A stretch of DNA of 64,000 bases from Otis tarda (Eukaryota; Chordata; Aves; Otidiformes; Otididae): positions 6,711,001 to 6,775,000 of the forward strand of contig CM048591.1 of assembly GCA_026413225.1 (NCBI GenBank). The letters are read 5' to 3'. The stretch's first letter is position 1; the number at the start of each line of letters is the position of its first letter. Of this stretch, positions 38,272 to 51,090 are shown piece after piece. A program made the position numbers and the translations under genes. A model generated the notes under the pieces. It did not search any database. It saw nothing but the letters and a program-made list of their open reading frames with translations, and was not told the DNA's origin.

Positions 38272-40764
38272 ATTTTTTGTTCAACTGTCTGTGGCCAGGA
38301 TTTCTGTGACAGTCCAGGAGCACATCTCTTTATGACTGATATGTACAGTAAATACGCTCAGTTGAGAGAACTTTCTGTAAAAGGTCTACCCCAGCTACCT
38401 CCATGTCCTTCCTGGTGTCCCATCATTGTGAAAAATGGCTACCTTAAAACCAAGACAGCAACAAATTTCACAGTGATGGGCTTGTGCTTCATTTTAGCAT
38501 TTACAGCAGAATTGGGATCTGACTAGAGAATCCAAGTTGTAGAAGCTCAAACTGCATGCTAGCACCACACTGGGCAGACGAGATCATAAACACTCTGCTG
38601 AATTTGGCTATGCTCTTTGATTAAATACATTAATTAACATAGTTATCAAATAACTTAAGAAAATGTCCCTAAATCTGTTTATCCCAGCATCAGCCACTCT
38701 AAAATACAGTCATAGGTTTTGGGGATAATTTAAGGGTTGTTATAAGGGCTCTAAGGATTTAATTTAATACTAAGATTATTTGAATTCTGAGTTACCCATT
38801 CTACTAAACTACCATGATTCTGACAAATAATGATACCTTATTGAAGACAAAAGGGCATTTATCTCAAGTTTGAGTGTGCCTGTTATTTCTACATATTATA
38901 ATAAAATAAAGAAAGCAGTTGCAGCCAAAATGTGTCTTATCCACATCCAGAAGTGAGAAAAGAGTTGCTACTAAATTTTATTACTAATAGATGTTACTCT
39001 TTGTTATGATCAGATACTCTGATTTTTTATTATTATTATTTATTTGGTTCCTTTCTCCCTTATCATCTCCTGAAACAGAAACCTGAGTGCATTAAAAATT
39101 TTGGTCTAATAGTGTATGACACAGAGTTGGAGAATGAACAAAATAAACCAAATTGTTCATCAGTTTAATTACAGATTTCCATTCTGGAAGCTTAGATATC
39201 CTTGCGTATAGGATATTCAAGACAAGGGCTGACATTTCGTATATGACACAATGTTCTACTTACACACCAGGAAACAGGTTACATGAGACTGTGGCAGCCC
39301 GTGTTATTAAGATGCATACTACTGGCTAGGAGCTAGAAGGTATCAGGTCTTTCTAATTTCTCCAAGCTCAGTGCCTGAGAACAACAACATCTGGCTGTTT
39401 GCATCAGTACTGTTGGTACCAATTATATTGTCTAATCCTTCCCAAATGCAATTTTGCTAGAATGTATTAATCCATTAATTTGGATTACTTTCCTTCTGTT
39501 ACTACTTGAAGCAGGATCCATAGGACATTTCCACAATCTAGCACTGTGTGTTATATTATAATGGTTTCATAGAAAACAAGAGCCAGAGACCTTAAACATA
39601 ACCAAAGTAAAATTTGTACCTTGTAAATGGTCTCATATCTGCAATTAGAGAATAAAGTAAAAGACTTTTGATTTTGTTAATTAATTTCTTTTATTTTAGA
39701 ATTTCCTCTGAAGAATTTTAGCCTACTTAAATATGCTTCTGTGGAAACATCAAGCACGCCTCAAATGAAGACTGAGGAAAGCGTTCTTCAGAGTGTCAAC
39801 CAGCTTGTCTGACTCTGAGTTTCTTCATAAGATTTTGAAATATACCTCTGTGAAAGACATAAGGAAAACAATCCAGATCTGATTCTTGACTCTTTGGACA
39901 GTGTTGGTGAAGAGAGAAGGACGGAAAATGGCATGGCTTTTACATTTCTTAGCAGTTCTTGTAGTTCATGTAGTCCTTGCCATTGCAATTCATTTATTAC
40001 ATCAGTGATGGACAAACTGATTTCACAGCACCAAGGAGCAATATCAGATATAAAGAGCCTGCTTCTGAATGAAGACAGTGTAAATTTTCAAGTTTTTGTA
40101 AGAATGACTAGAGAGAGATATCTAGTTTATGCTGGTAAGTAATCCTTTCCATCAGGTACTGGATTTCACAGCAAGAAATTTCCTCATTCAAGACAATTCT
40201 GGCCCATTCTTTGCCACAGTATTGCAATGACAGAACTCTTTCTGAGGGGGACAGTAGCTAACTTTGTCTCTAGAGACAGCCCCTTCAGAAGCTAGTCAGA
40301 AGCCAATTGCTATCTATGTGGAAATGTGGTTAGGATTTGCAACATGTAATTCTAGTTCATAAAAGATTTTCTCCTGTGGTAATAAATATATATATTAACT
40401 AAAAAAACCTCTATTTAGAGTTTTCCACAAAAAAACCCCACACCTGATACTTTGAGTGATTTCCTGTTCTGCAGAGAACTACATTCTTTGTCAAAAGAAA
40501 GTATTCTACTGTATCTAATTCCATCATATCCTGTATTAACCCTGTTTTCCCTGCTGCATTTTAAATCCATTGAATTTAATCATTACATATTTATCTCTTC
40601 TTGAAGATCTAGAATAATTATTTTGTCTTCCCTTGCACCTATCTTCCTGTGTACCTTTCTTTTGTCTACATTTTGTAGACAGTTACAATCTCTCAATGAC
40701 AATGCTTGTCTCTTTCTTTAAACTATATCCATAGTTTTTGCTGTGGTTTTTTCCCCCCTAAAGG

Positions 40765-40865
40765 TTTTCCTTTTTTTTTTCTCCCTCTTTTTTTTTCTTT
40801 CCCCCCTTTTTTTCCCCTCTCTCTCTCTATCTCTTTCTCTCTCTCTTCTCTTTTTTTTTTCCTCT
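40765..40865 (+). repeat. Polypyrimidine tract of about 100 bp ending in TAG
   Basis: A C/T-only stretch, with a single A at 40829, that includes CTCTCTCTCT repeats and long T- and C-runs. It ends CCTCTAG, like a strong 3' splice acceptor. Seen directly. It is probably simple repeat DNA; no downstream exon was identified. Confidence 0.85.
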
Positions 40866-41990
40866 AGTGCTTTCACAGTTAAAATTTGAAATCTGTAGTA
40901 GGAACTAAATAATTCCATTATGGATTTCCTTCTTGAGAGACACTGGGAAGCAGAAATAAGATTTTTTATTATTATTATTATTTTGAACATTTCCACAGCT
41001 CTAAAAACTGCTTTTGAGAGTTGGTGGGGGCAAGGGAGTGAAGCCTGGCAATTTTCTGTTACTTATTCCCGCTGTAGAGACCCAACTGCCAATAGACTCT
41101 TCCCACAGCACCACCTACAGTGGTGGTCTAGCTGCAGGCTAGTACAGGGAGAGATTAAGCTTTTGCATGTGTGGTGTTACAGCTCCTGGGAGGCTCCTGC
41201 ACTGCTGTTTCAGTAAAGAGATTTATAGAGGCATTTGGTGAATTTTAGATATTTTGTTATCAGTCTATAACTACAGAAATATGCATGTGGAGACCACTAC
41301 CATCTTAGGCACTGCTGCAATTTTTACAAATCATCTTACTTGCTAGCCTTATTTCTTGTTTTATATCAAACTTTTCCTTAGGAAGAAATAAAACAACGTA
41401 TATATAGAAACAGACAGGACCCTAATGCAACTTATATTCTAGTCAGGTAGTGCAGAATTGCAGGAGAATGAGGTGGTGGGACAAGGTAGAGACTCCATTG
41501 AAGAGAGGATCACTTGGTAGTTTAAGGTTCACATAGCCGAGAATACATAGTCCTTTACATCCACTTTTAGAGTGACAGAACGTTCAGGAAGAAAGAGGTG
41601 TGATCTAATGGATATTTTAGTGTTAGTGCCCTCAAGAGACTCTAAGTGCCTGTTGTCCCCAGGTTATATTCTGGTCAAAAATGTCTCCTAGCCAATTCAA
41701 GGTTGCTAAAAATCAAGCTTCTAGGATGAATGTCTTCATGGACCATAAATGAAGTACAAGGCTACCACCTGCAATCTGTGTAAGAATTCATATGCAGATA
41801 TCACTCCAGATTCTCGTCCTGTGACCCTTGGGGTTTGACATCAAAATGACAACAAGTGGTTTCTGTTTGATTAAACAGGAGATAGAACTGGGTGTTCAGC
41901 TGCTGCATCTAAGCATATCAGTGCTCCTCTTCAGCTTCTCTGTATTCTTGTGTGCTAAATTATTTTTTCCTGGCAGTGGCTTTTATTTTT

Positions 41991-42008
41991 GTGTGTGTGT
42001 GTGTGTGT
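41991..42008 (+). repeat. (GT)9 microsatellite
   Basis: Nine uninterrupted GT units after a T-rich stretch. Confidence 0.9.
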
Positions 42009-44995
42009 TTGAAATTGTCATTTCCCATCTTTGTGTCTTTCTTTCTATCCACTTTATTTTCTTCCTTTTTTTTTCCTTCTTGTTTTCTAAATGTTTAGGA
42101 TTTCAACAATTAAATACATCTGAATTTCTTGTGTTTATATACCGCTTATAGATAGCTAACAGCAGTTGCAGTTATCACATCTCAGCTATGTCTTGAAAGT
42201 ATGGGTGAGGTACTGGTACAACAGCAGTTAATGGCAAATTGCCTTCATATTTCAAAATAAAGTTCTTTCTATTTTTTTTTTTCCTTCTTTTTGTCATTCT
42301 TTTATAATTTATTTTGTGCTCTGAAAAACTTTCTCGCTGCTCCTCTGAATAGTGAAAAACAGCTGTGGACAGCTCTGGACACGATCCTTGCACTTCTTAT
42401 GCAGCTGTACCTCCACTGACTTCATAGCACTGCTCTTGATTTTCCTGCATAGAAAAGAACAGGCCATAATCCATGCCACAGCTACATTGCATTTAGGTCA
42501 AGTGATACTACCACTGGTGGGTATTTATGCTTCATTATTTCCACAGCAATATCACAGTTCTTCTCTCACAACGTGTAGTAAGTAAATATCTGATAAAATA
42601 GGCAGCTCGTCAATCAGTTGCACCTGTTAATAAATCACAAAGACCCTCCTATTCAAAAACTGAGCCCTCTGTTTCACGAGTCTCTGCATTATAATGTAAT
42701 GTAATTCACAAGTGAAGAAACTCTTCATACAGGATTACATCCGTTTGCAATCTGACATTATTCAGACAGGATTGCTATATTATACAGAGCATAATTACAA
42801 AATATTATCCTTGTAATACTGTGCTTTTGTACGTATGCAGATTGTTAAAAATGGTTAATCTTAAAATCATTGCACATACACTACAGTCAACAGGGAACAG
42901 TCTCAGCTTTTGTGCATTGGTATAACAACATTACAGTTAGCAGAGTTGAGGTCTTGGCCTTATTCTGCTCCATTATTGTGCTGTTATATAGAAAGGATGA
43001 AATCTGTGTCTCCATTACATCCTGCAACACGTGAGTAATTCTTCAGAAATCACAGACAAATCTTGGATTCACATTGTTTTCTCTGACTCAGCATTTGAAT
43101 ATTATTAGAGTGATAATATCTTTCTCTTTTTTCAAGTTCTGCAGAAAGTCTCAAACCACAGATACAGGATCTGAAGTCTGAGACAGAACCCAAATGATTC
43201 AAAACCGTTAGAAAATCAGAACTGCCCTTTCCATTTAATGCAGCATTCTTATAAAACAGGAGCAAAGAAGTTTCCCTTTACTCCTGACTGAAACATAAAT
43301 AAGTGCAGGACTTCATATCAATACAGACCTACTAAAAAATTAGGACACACTCTCTTAACATCCACAGTACTTTTGACTCAGAGATTGTTATCTAGTGCTT
43401 AATGATACTGAACTCACTGGAACTAGCAAAGGTGGGAATCATACTGCATTAACACAGAAACACAGAGCGAGTGATCCCTCGCTCTAAAACAATGCATCTC
43501 CATTGGCTGAGCAGAACAGTGACTCAGCCAGCCTTTGGAAATGCAACCATTATCACTAAGACAGCAGGGTCCTAACACTAGAATCTGTGTAGATGGAATA
43601 AATCCATGCTATGAAGAAAAAGAAATATGACACTAGCTGATAGAGGGGAAAAAAGGAGTGCATTGTTATTTCTTATGATTATTCACTGTATTTTTGAAGG
43701 GCAGTTTCATCTGATGGCATAATTAGGGCAGCTGAATGGGAATCAATTGTTAAAAGAGGATTTTACTTACTTAGGGGAAGCATTTTCCAACCAATTCTGG
43801 AATATAAGCTTAATATTGTAGGTGATTATAACTCTCTCATATCTCTTATGGTCTGAGATGGGTATCAAAACCTGATAACCACTTATTGGTTGCATTTGCA
43901 CCAGTGTAGCCTTGTCTAGCAAGTGTGAGAATGTTCTTTTTATATTTAAAATTATTTTAGCAAATACACAGTAAAAATGTTATAAATATTTAAAATGCTG
44001 AGCCAGAAGGAAAAACCATGAGTTTCATCCCTCTCACACTAACCATTATAAATTCAACTTGTCTTAAGGTAAGCTACACTGTAAATGCTGAGAGAAGAAT
44101 CCTTCCCATGTATGCATGATCTCCAACCACGGGTACTTCACTGCAATAAAGTCAAATGACAACCCTCTTCTGTACCACACACAAATCCAGAAACTGCTGT
44201 ACAAAACAGATGCAAAGATTACACTTAGCTTATCCCTTTGCCCAGCACTAAAAGCAACCACAACCTCAAATAAAACTGCAGCTTGCAACCCATTTGAAAT
44301 ATTATTCAGTTAAGCTCTATTTATTACCATCAAAAATAGCACACACAGGGACAGCCAAAACAGCCCCGTTTCACAAAGCACAACCGAGATCAGCTGACTG
44401 GAACTCACACTTATGTTCATCAAAGGGCCGTATTCTCATTTTGTGCTCCTTGTTTCTATTTAGAGTTAATGGTAAATGTCTTTTCCTTATCAACTGTCAA
44501 ATTGTCAGAACACACTTTGTATGTTCAAGGATGGAGGATTCAGGGGGTGTTGGAGGGAGGGGGAGGACCATCTGGTTTGTTGACAGAAGTTTACTCCCAA
44601 TATTTTTTACTGAGTAATTATTCAAGGTCCCTTGTATTTTGTGTCTCCCAGAGAGGAGGTATTAAAAATGTCCACTATTAAATGCTTTCCACATAGAAAG
44701 CAAGATTTTATGACCCTGTAACTGCAGGATCAGTGGTTTTATGCTCTTTAGCCTCTGCAATAATGTGTGCCTAGTTCCCCCATGCAGGCCATGCTGTGGT
44801 TAGTGTTGATTCAGTAAACAACATTTTGTTTCATCTCCATGGATATTAGGTCTATAGAGGACAGATTGCATTTACTGGGCCTCATGGTCTTAAAGCACAC
44901 TTGACTAATTCTAGCTATCATTTGTGGTTTGCTGTATTTTAAACAAGGGCAGAAATTTTTAAAGAGAGATAAAGTAGGAGAAAATATAAGAGAGA

Positions 44996-45178
44996 GGAGA
45001 CGAGACGAGACGAGACGAGATGAGACGAGACAAGAAGAGAAGAGAAGAGAAGAGAAGAGAAGAGAAGAGAAGAGAAGAGAAGAGAAGAGAAGAGAAGAGA
45101 AGAGAAGAGAAGAGAAGAGAAGAGAAGAGAAGAGAAGAGAAGAGAAGAGAAGAGAAGAGAAGAGAAGAGAAGAGAAGA
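44996..45178 (+). repeat. Pentanucleotide microsatellite (GAGAC)n then (AGAAG)n
   Basis: About 7 GAGAC-type units (44996-45032), one of them GAGAT, followed by about 29 pure AGAAG units (45033-45178). The pure block has no interruptions. It creates open frames reading RREEK repeats on the plus strand and LFSSL repeats on the minus strand; these are artefacts. Confidence 0.97.
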
Positions 45179-48100
45179 TTACATTTCAATGGTATTAAAA
45201 AACGAAATGTGGGAAAATAAAGACCTGAAACCTTGCTTGAGAGATTGCATAAGGGCAACATTCAAATTGAAAAAAAACCAACCACTCAAGTATCCTGTTG
45301 ATCAGTGGATACCAGTAGTGTCTATTGTCTTTAACAGAAAGTGTAAGGTTGGTTTATTTCCCATTGTCCAGTCTTTGTATTTAGAGGCCAAGTTCATTAC
45401 TCATTAAGCATCTTAACACGTTATTTTCCCTCCTTTCTACTAACACACAACACCTGAATTACCATCAGACTGTTTGGATGACTAGCCCTGTTAAGAAGTT
45501 TACATAAGAGATAAAAAAGAGAAGTAAAACTGGCTGATTACATAGCTGCTTGTGAGAAAAAAAGGATTGTCCTCAGTTAGAAGGTGCTGACTGCAGGGAT
45601 CTCTTTCAGGGATATGTTCCTGTTTTGTCTGATTATTCTGTGAAGGAGAGATTTCCATGGAAAAAACTTATGGCAAATTCTGAACTTAAACTTGTGTTCT
45701 ACCTGTGTGTAATGACACTCCGAGAGATATGATATCTGTCCCTTCCCATTGCTGACAAGGCAATCAAACAGCGGCAGAGGGGAAAAAGTCATGCATCTGT
45801 TCTAATCACCAAAGAGACACTCCCAAAGCATGCCAGCTACATTCCCAGAAGTTCATTAGGAAACACCAGTTCCTGAGGAACACGCTGTTGTTACGTCTTT
45901 GTGGTACTGTCAGCATTTCCATGTCAGGAAAAATAAGTATTTTCCATACAATCATTCCCATTAAAAAAAAAAAAAAAAAACCTTCAGGTAGGGCAACAGC
46001 TCATTTCTGAATAAGCAGCTTGACAGGATACGATTAAGATAGCTTTTTCATCCTCCTGCCGTCTACTTGCTTGCAGAAGAATTACTGAGGAAGCAATGTC
46101 AGTATCCAGTACCAAAACTCAGATGTAAGTCTTCTGTGAGTAGAAGTCTTGAATCTTAATCTGAAGTTACTGATTTGACCCCTTTTTCACTTCTTGAAAC
46201 CAGTACCACACATTTGTCCTCTCTTAGACCTGTCTGTCCCAGTACAGGATTCATATGCCATTCTTCAGAAACCTCAAAACATGAGACTACTGCTTGAAGT
46301 TTGCTAGGGTCTTCTCAGAAACTATCCAGTAACATCACTTTCCTGTCCCTTCCTAACCAGGTTTTGGGTTTGGTTTTTCTTTTTTTATCTTTTTTTTTTT
46401 TTCCCCCTGTTTTATTCTGTTAACTCTTGCAGCACACTCTAGTCAGCTTCAAAAATTTGGTTTTTGGCAACCATCTCTCCATTTATAAAATTAGGTCTTT
46501 ACCACTGTCTTTGGTTTTCAGGTCTGTTTACAAATATCCACTGTGTCAAATCCTCATCCTTGTAGAAAAACCAGAAAGGTCTGATTCCTGAGACTGCACC
46601 ATCCTCTTATTTCAAGGTACACCTGTCTGGTAATTTAATTATTATCCTGTGTTCCAGGTCAGAGAAAGATTTGTACCTCTCTTGGCAACAGATGGCTGCC
46701 CACTCAAACACATTCAGTGATACAACACTTTCATAAAACATACCAGAATTTATATGTCAGGCTTGCACGCATTATCTACATTATCATAAGAACCAACTAA
46801 AACAAACAAACAAAGGGTTGAATAGAAATGTTAGAAATGTTGAATACAATGAAAAAGATGTCTTTCATAGCCAAGTTACCTAAGCTCAGTTTTAACCCTG
46901 AATTATCTTTGCTGGAAGTAGCGCCTTTTAGCACTGTTTTTCTATCTACTTACACACATATATACATAAAAACAACTACACTCACAAACTTCCCATGACT
47001 GTAGCTAGCGGTATCTTTTCCTCACACACTCCCCTCCCCTTTCTACCCCTACCAAGTAAGTCCTACTGGGAAGATGCGCCAGCCAACTCCCTTGATGTGT
47101 CCTGCCCCAGAGATGGCAGCCAGATGGCCTGACATCTGCAGCAAGAAGTGCTGGCAGGTCGCCCTGAAATCTCCCACTCAAGGGAGCTGTTGTTATATAC
47201 TGAAGTCCTTATCCCTAGAAAGACTTCTGTGAATAAAATATATAATACATGATAAAATACAATAAATCCTAAAGAAAAGGAAAGTAAATAGCATTTTGAG
47301 ACAGCTTACCACAGCCTCAGAAACAACTTTTTCCCATGGGCAATATTTGCTATGGAAGTCCACCAAGTCTGTCATCATTCGGTACTCAAACACAATATAT
47401 GCCATAATGCACAGGATGAATTGAAATTTTTATTAACATCCATTAGAGGAGGCCATGGTATACACAAATGGCAGAACAGAAGTGGATCAAGCCAAAGAGG
47501 AAAATTATAACTTATGTATCCTGTATCTCTTCTCATGATCATGAGTTAAGTACGTTGCACTACTTTCAGAGTACATATTTTAGGAACTTCAGTGAGAATT
47601 CAAATACCTTTCCAACAGAAGCTGTTTTGCACTCTATTACTACAATGTTAAGTAGAGAGATAAAGGTATTGACAGAGTACTGAGAGAGAGAAAAAACAGA
47701 AGGAAATAACATTATTAATATAGAACTCCTCTTAATATAGCATTGTTTTTCCTAAAGCAATGGGGAATGTTTTTGTTTCAAAGACCACCTGTGCAGGATT
47801 CAGAGTGCAGTATATCTGAACGAAAGCTGGAATCACCCTTACAGACTTAGAACCATCTCCATTGCTCTCTCCATTGAGTCTTTGGATGTTAATTCTTACA
47901 TATAACAGAGGCTTTGCAAGCACTTCCTTGCCAAAACTTTAAAGGAGATGTTCTGCTATGGGTTAAAAAAAAAAAAAAAGGTTCCCAACAAATTGTTGTT
48001 TTAAAATAATCTAACTTTGAAGAACAGTTGGAGGATTCGAACATTAAAATAAGAAGAAGAAAAAGAGAGAAATGGAGAGCATATAGATGAAACAGCAAAG

Positions 48101-50929
48101 AGCATATTTTAGTATCAGTATGAATTTGCTGCATATTTCAATCCTTTTGGGAGAGCTACACGTGTATGTATAAGCATGCAAAGCTCAAATCTGAGCTCTG
48201 AAGGATCTCTGTATTTTAGATTCAGATCAAAACACTATCTGTGCACTCAGTCTCAATCTAGAGTTCCCTAAAGGTGAAAACCAAGTTCAAGGTTAATTTT
48301 GTTGCAAGACAGCTATTTCCCCTTTTGCTAAATTCAGAGATAGAAAGTAAGTAATATCTAGTGACAGAAAGGACCACCAACATAAAACGCTCAAACCAGT
48401 CCACAGGTCAAGTATGTTACATGTATATTTGTCACCTTTTAGATGTCCAAAGCAACATCCACAAACTCGTCAGTGTTTTCCCTTATACCAGCCAGGCAAT
48501 AGGCTCTAGCTATTTTATACAGCTGCTAGTAACATCTCGTGCCCAGAAGGCAGTGACAGACAGAGAGAGAGCAAAGAAATAACTTTCACAGTTTTTGTAT
48601 TTTCCCAGCTATCAATCAAATTCCCTCTGACATTGCTTCATTTATGGATTATTGCAAAAACACTGAAACAATGTGCAATGATAATGTTGTAAAGCTACAG
48701 AAATGAAATTGGTAGGAGTAACCCATTTCTCACTGTGTTCCCAAGCACCTCTCCACTCTGAATCCCCAGCATTGTTTAAGCTTCAGTTCTATATAAGAAA
48801 GCTAATCAAATGACACTCAGGAAAATTGACTTGGGTTTTCAATCTCGTTTCAGATCTCTATTGTAGTTATTTCAAATAGTATTTGTTATTCTCTGCATAT
48901 CCTTAGGAACATGCCCTGTCAAGAAATGCCATACAACTTCAAACCATGTTTTTTCCCACCTCTATAACTTTTTATGTATTCCCTTTTTACATTTTATTAC
49001 AGCATAACTTCTAAAAATGAAATAAAGATTATAGGCAATGCTTCAGGACCTGTAGTTCTATGGCTTGCCCTGAATATCAAATCTTGTTGATACAAACTTG
49101 TTGCTATACCACTGTAAATTGCCAAAATCTCCCCACTGACCATCGCTGTAATTATTTCTCTTTGGAAATGAAAGATTTGATAGGCAGAGTGATTCTTCTT
49201 TTCTTTATATTTCCCACTCCCTTTCTTGTCTATCTTTCCCCCATTCACCTGGACTGTGCATTTTCTCTTGATGGGGGACTTGAAGATTAAATCTGTATTT
49301 ATTTACCATAGTTATCTCTAGAAGTAAAAGAAAACAACAGATTGCAGGGAAAAAAATAAAAGAAAAAGAAAAAGAAAATGGAGGAAAACGTGAAAGGAGG
49401 GAGGGAAGAAAGGATGGGGAGAGAAAATGCACAGCACAGTCATACCAGCTACTAATTTAACAGGGATTTTGTTTTCTCAAAGTGAAAAAAATGAAATAAA
49501 ACTCAGATGTAATCACTCCCTTACCATCCAGCACCTGAGGGTGTTGGTAGGATTGCTACTGGAATTTTAAACACACTTCCACTCTGTATCTACAATCTTT
49601 TATTGGACAAATGTGTCAGAATCTGAGCAATAGGTCAAATTTAATGGCAGGATAAGCCAGGTTTAAGGAGTAAGTTATGATTCAAATCCAAACAAATCAG
49701 AAAAGACAAGTCAACACATCAGTAAAGAAAAATCAGTGTCAAAGCATGAAGTAGAAATTCATGCTGAGGGTATGTAGAAGGGGAAAATTCAGAGGGTTTT
49801 GTGTATGAACCACATTCAACTCCAAGGTTAACATCAGAGTGGCACTAAATGGGAGTAATTTCTTTGTGTCACAGAAAAATGGCAGGGAGGAAAACTAGAT
49901 TTTGTTATTGTTTTATTTTATTTTAGACTTTGGAGTGAGACTCAGATATTGTGCAGCCTCCATTTCCAAGACTGCTATTGATTTTTTAGGAGACAGAGAA
50001 CTGCTTCCCTCTGCCTGGGTGTTGATTTTCTCCTGAGTAGATAGGAATAATAATTCTCATTTTTGTTCTCATTTCTTTAAGGGACATCTACCCTAAGCAA
50101 TAAGGTATGGTGCAGTAAGTAGGTTTGCATCATTGGAAGATTATACAAGAGAAAAGAATTATGTGATCCTATGCAGAGATGAAATCTGGAGCCTTCAAAA
50201 CAATGTAGGAATGATAAGAGAGCATTATGCTAGTGTGCTAACTAGGGTTACTAAGAAGCCTTTACTAAAGCATCACAATAACGGGTCTAACTAGTTTCTG
50301 AATCTAGAACTTGCAGCTTTTCTGGGAGATCCTCATAGAGGTTTCTGTTCTGCTGTACTGTTTAGACATGCCTCAAAGCTGAAAATAATCTTAGCAGGTG
50401 CACCAAGAGGGTGTTTTTAGGTTTCAGACTTATTATTTTTTTTTGTTTATATGCCACTTGTTTAAACTGATTTGTTTAAAAAATTATGAAGAATAAGTTT
50501 TTTAATAGAAATGTGCCAAATGCCTTTCAGTTACTGGCAAACTGGAGCAGTCACTGGTCCAGGAACAATGGGAGTTCTCTACTCTTGTGAGACATATACA
50601 CACACAGAGACACATACACATATTTAATTCCCCTGAAACAAAGTAGATTTTTTTTCTTTATCCCATTAAATACTAAATGATAGCAAATTCAAAAATCAAA
50701 GAAAATATTAATCAAATATTAGAATTATCAGTCTTTTTAGGTTATTTTATATAAGGATAAATACAAATACAAATATAAATATTTATATATTTGTATAATA
50801 GCAGTTTATTGAGAAAACGTATTCGTTACACAAGTAGATAACTCATGCACATAACATGCACGTATACATTTTAGATAAATGCACTTCAAATGAGAATTTA
50901 TATAATACCCAGCAGAAATATACATGATC
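45179..50929. other. Unique AT-rich non-coding DNA
   Basis: No gene or transposon recognised. It contains A-runs at 45963-45980 and near 47966-47979, a T-run at 46391-46402, a somewhat GC-richer patch at 47050-47190, and a purine-rich AAAAG/GGGA tract at 49349-49425. Short AC/TA tracts occur near 50590-50625 and 50755-50800. Confidence 0.55.
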
Positions 50930-51090
50930 TGTTCATCATCTATCTTGCCTTTCCCCTTTTTAAACACAGGAGTAACACTTTCTTTCTCCCATTTTTCTGG
51001 TACACTCATCCTCAAATCTTCAAAGAAAACCACTAGCAACCCTGAGACTTCTTCAAAGTTCTTTACAGATCCTGATGTGAAAGGCAATCA
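50930..51090 (-). mobile_element. Ancient CR1-clade LINE fossil (reverse transcriptase region)
   Basis: The minus-strand translation contains VPEKWEKESVTPVFKKGKGK, matching the CR1-clade reverse transcriptase motif that reads [20 protein letters not shown] in the young copy at 16-18 kb. The upstream residues SGLLVVFFEDLRMS correspond to [14 protein letters not shown]. Nucleotide similarity to the young copies is weak apart from these blocks, and no terminal repeat remains, so this is a very old insertion (L3- or old-CR1-like). Limits are approximate. Confidence 0.62.

Larger units (their letters stand above)
32132..44995. other. Long unique AT-rich non-coding stretch
   Basis: Nearly 13 kb without a recognised gene or transposon. 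Visible items are a conserved-looking island (33360-33910), a 21-bp minisatellite (38209-38271), a polypyrimidine tract (40765-40865) and a GT microsatellite (41991-42008), each listed separately. Open frames reach 126 codons but are low-complexity or random. The frame at 39894-40142 ends beside a GTAAGT donor-like site, but no partner exon was found. Confidence 0.55.

Noticed and set aside
38146-38526. 126-codon frame with a hydrophobic repeated start
   Set aside because: The start is a 21-bp minisatellite; the remainder has no recognisable domain.
39894-40142. 82-codon frame ending next to a GTAAGT donor, with an acceptor-like TTTATTTTAG upstream near 39690-39699
   Set aside because: It could be a non-coding RNA exon, but no partner exon, homology or codon signal was seen.
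44929-45261. Charged RREEK-repeat frame and its LFSSL antisense
   Set aside because: A pentamer microsatellite without stops gives a repeating frame; no gene.
45963-45980. A-runs as possible retrocopy tails
   Set aside because: No retrocopied sequence lies upstream, and CR1 does not leave poly(A) tails.
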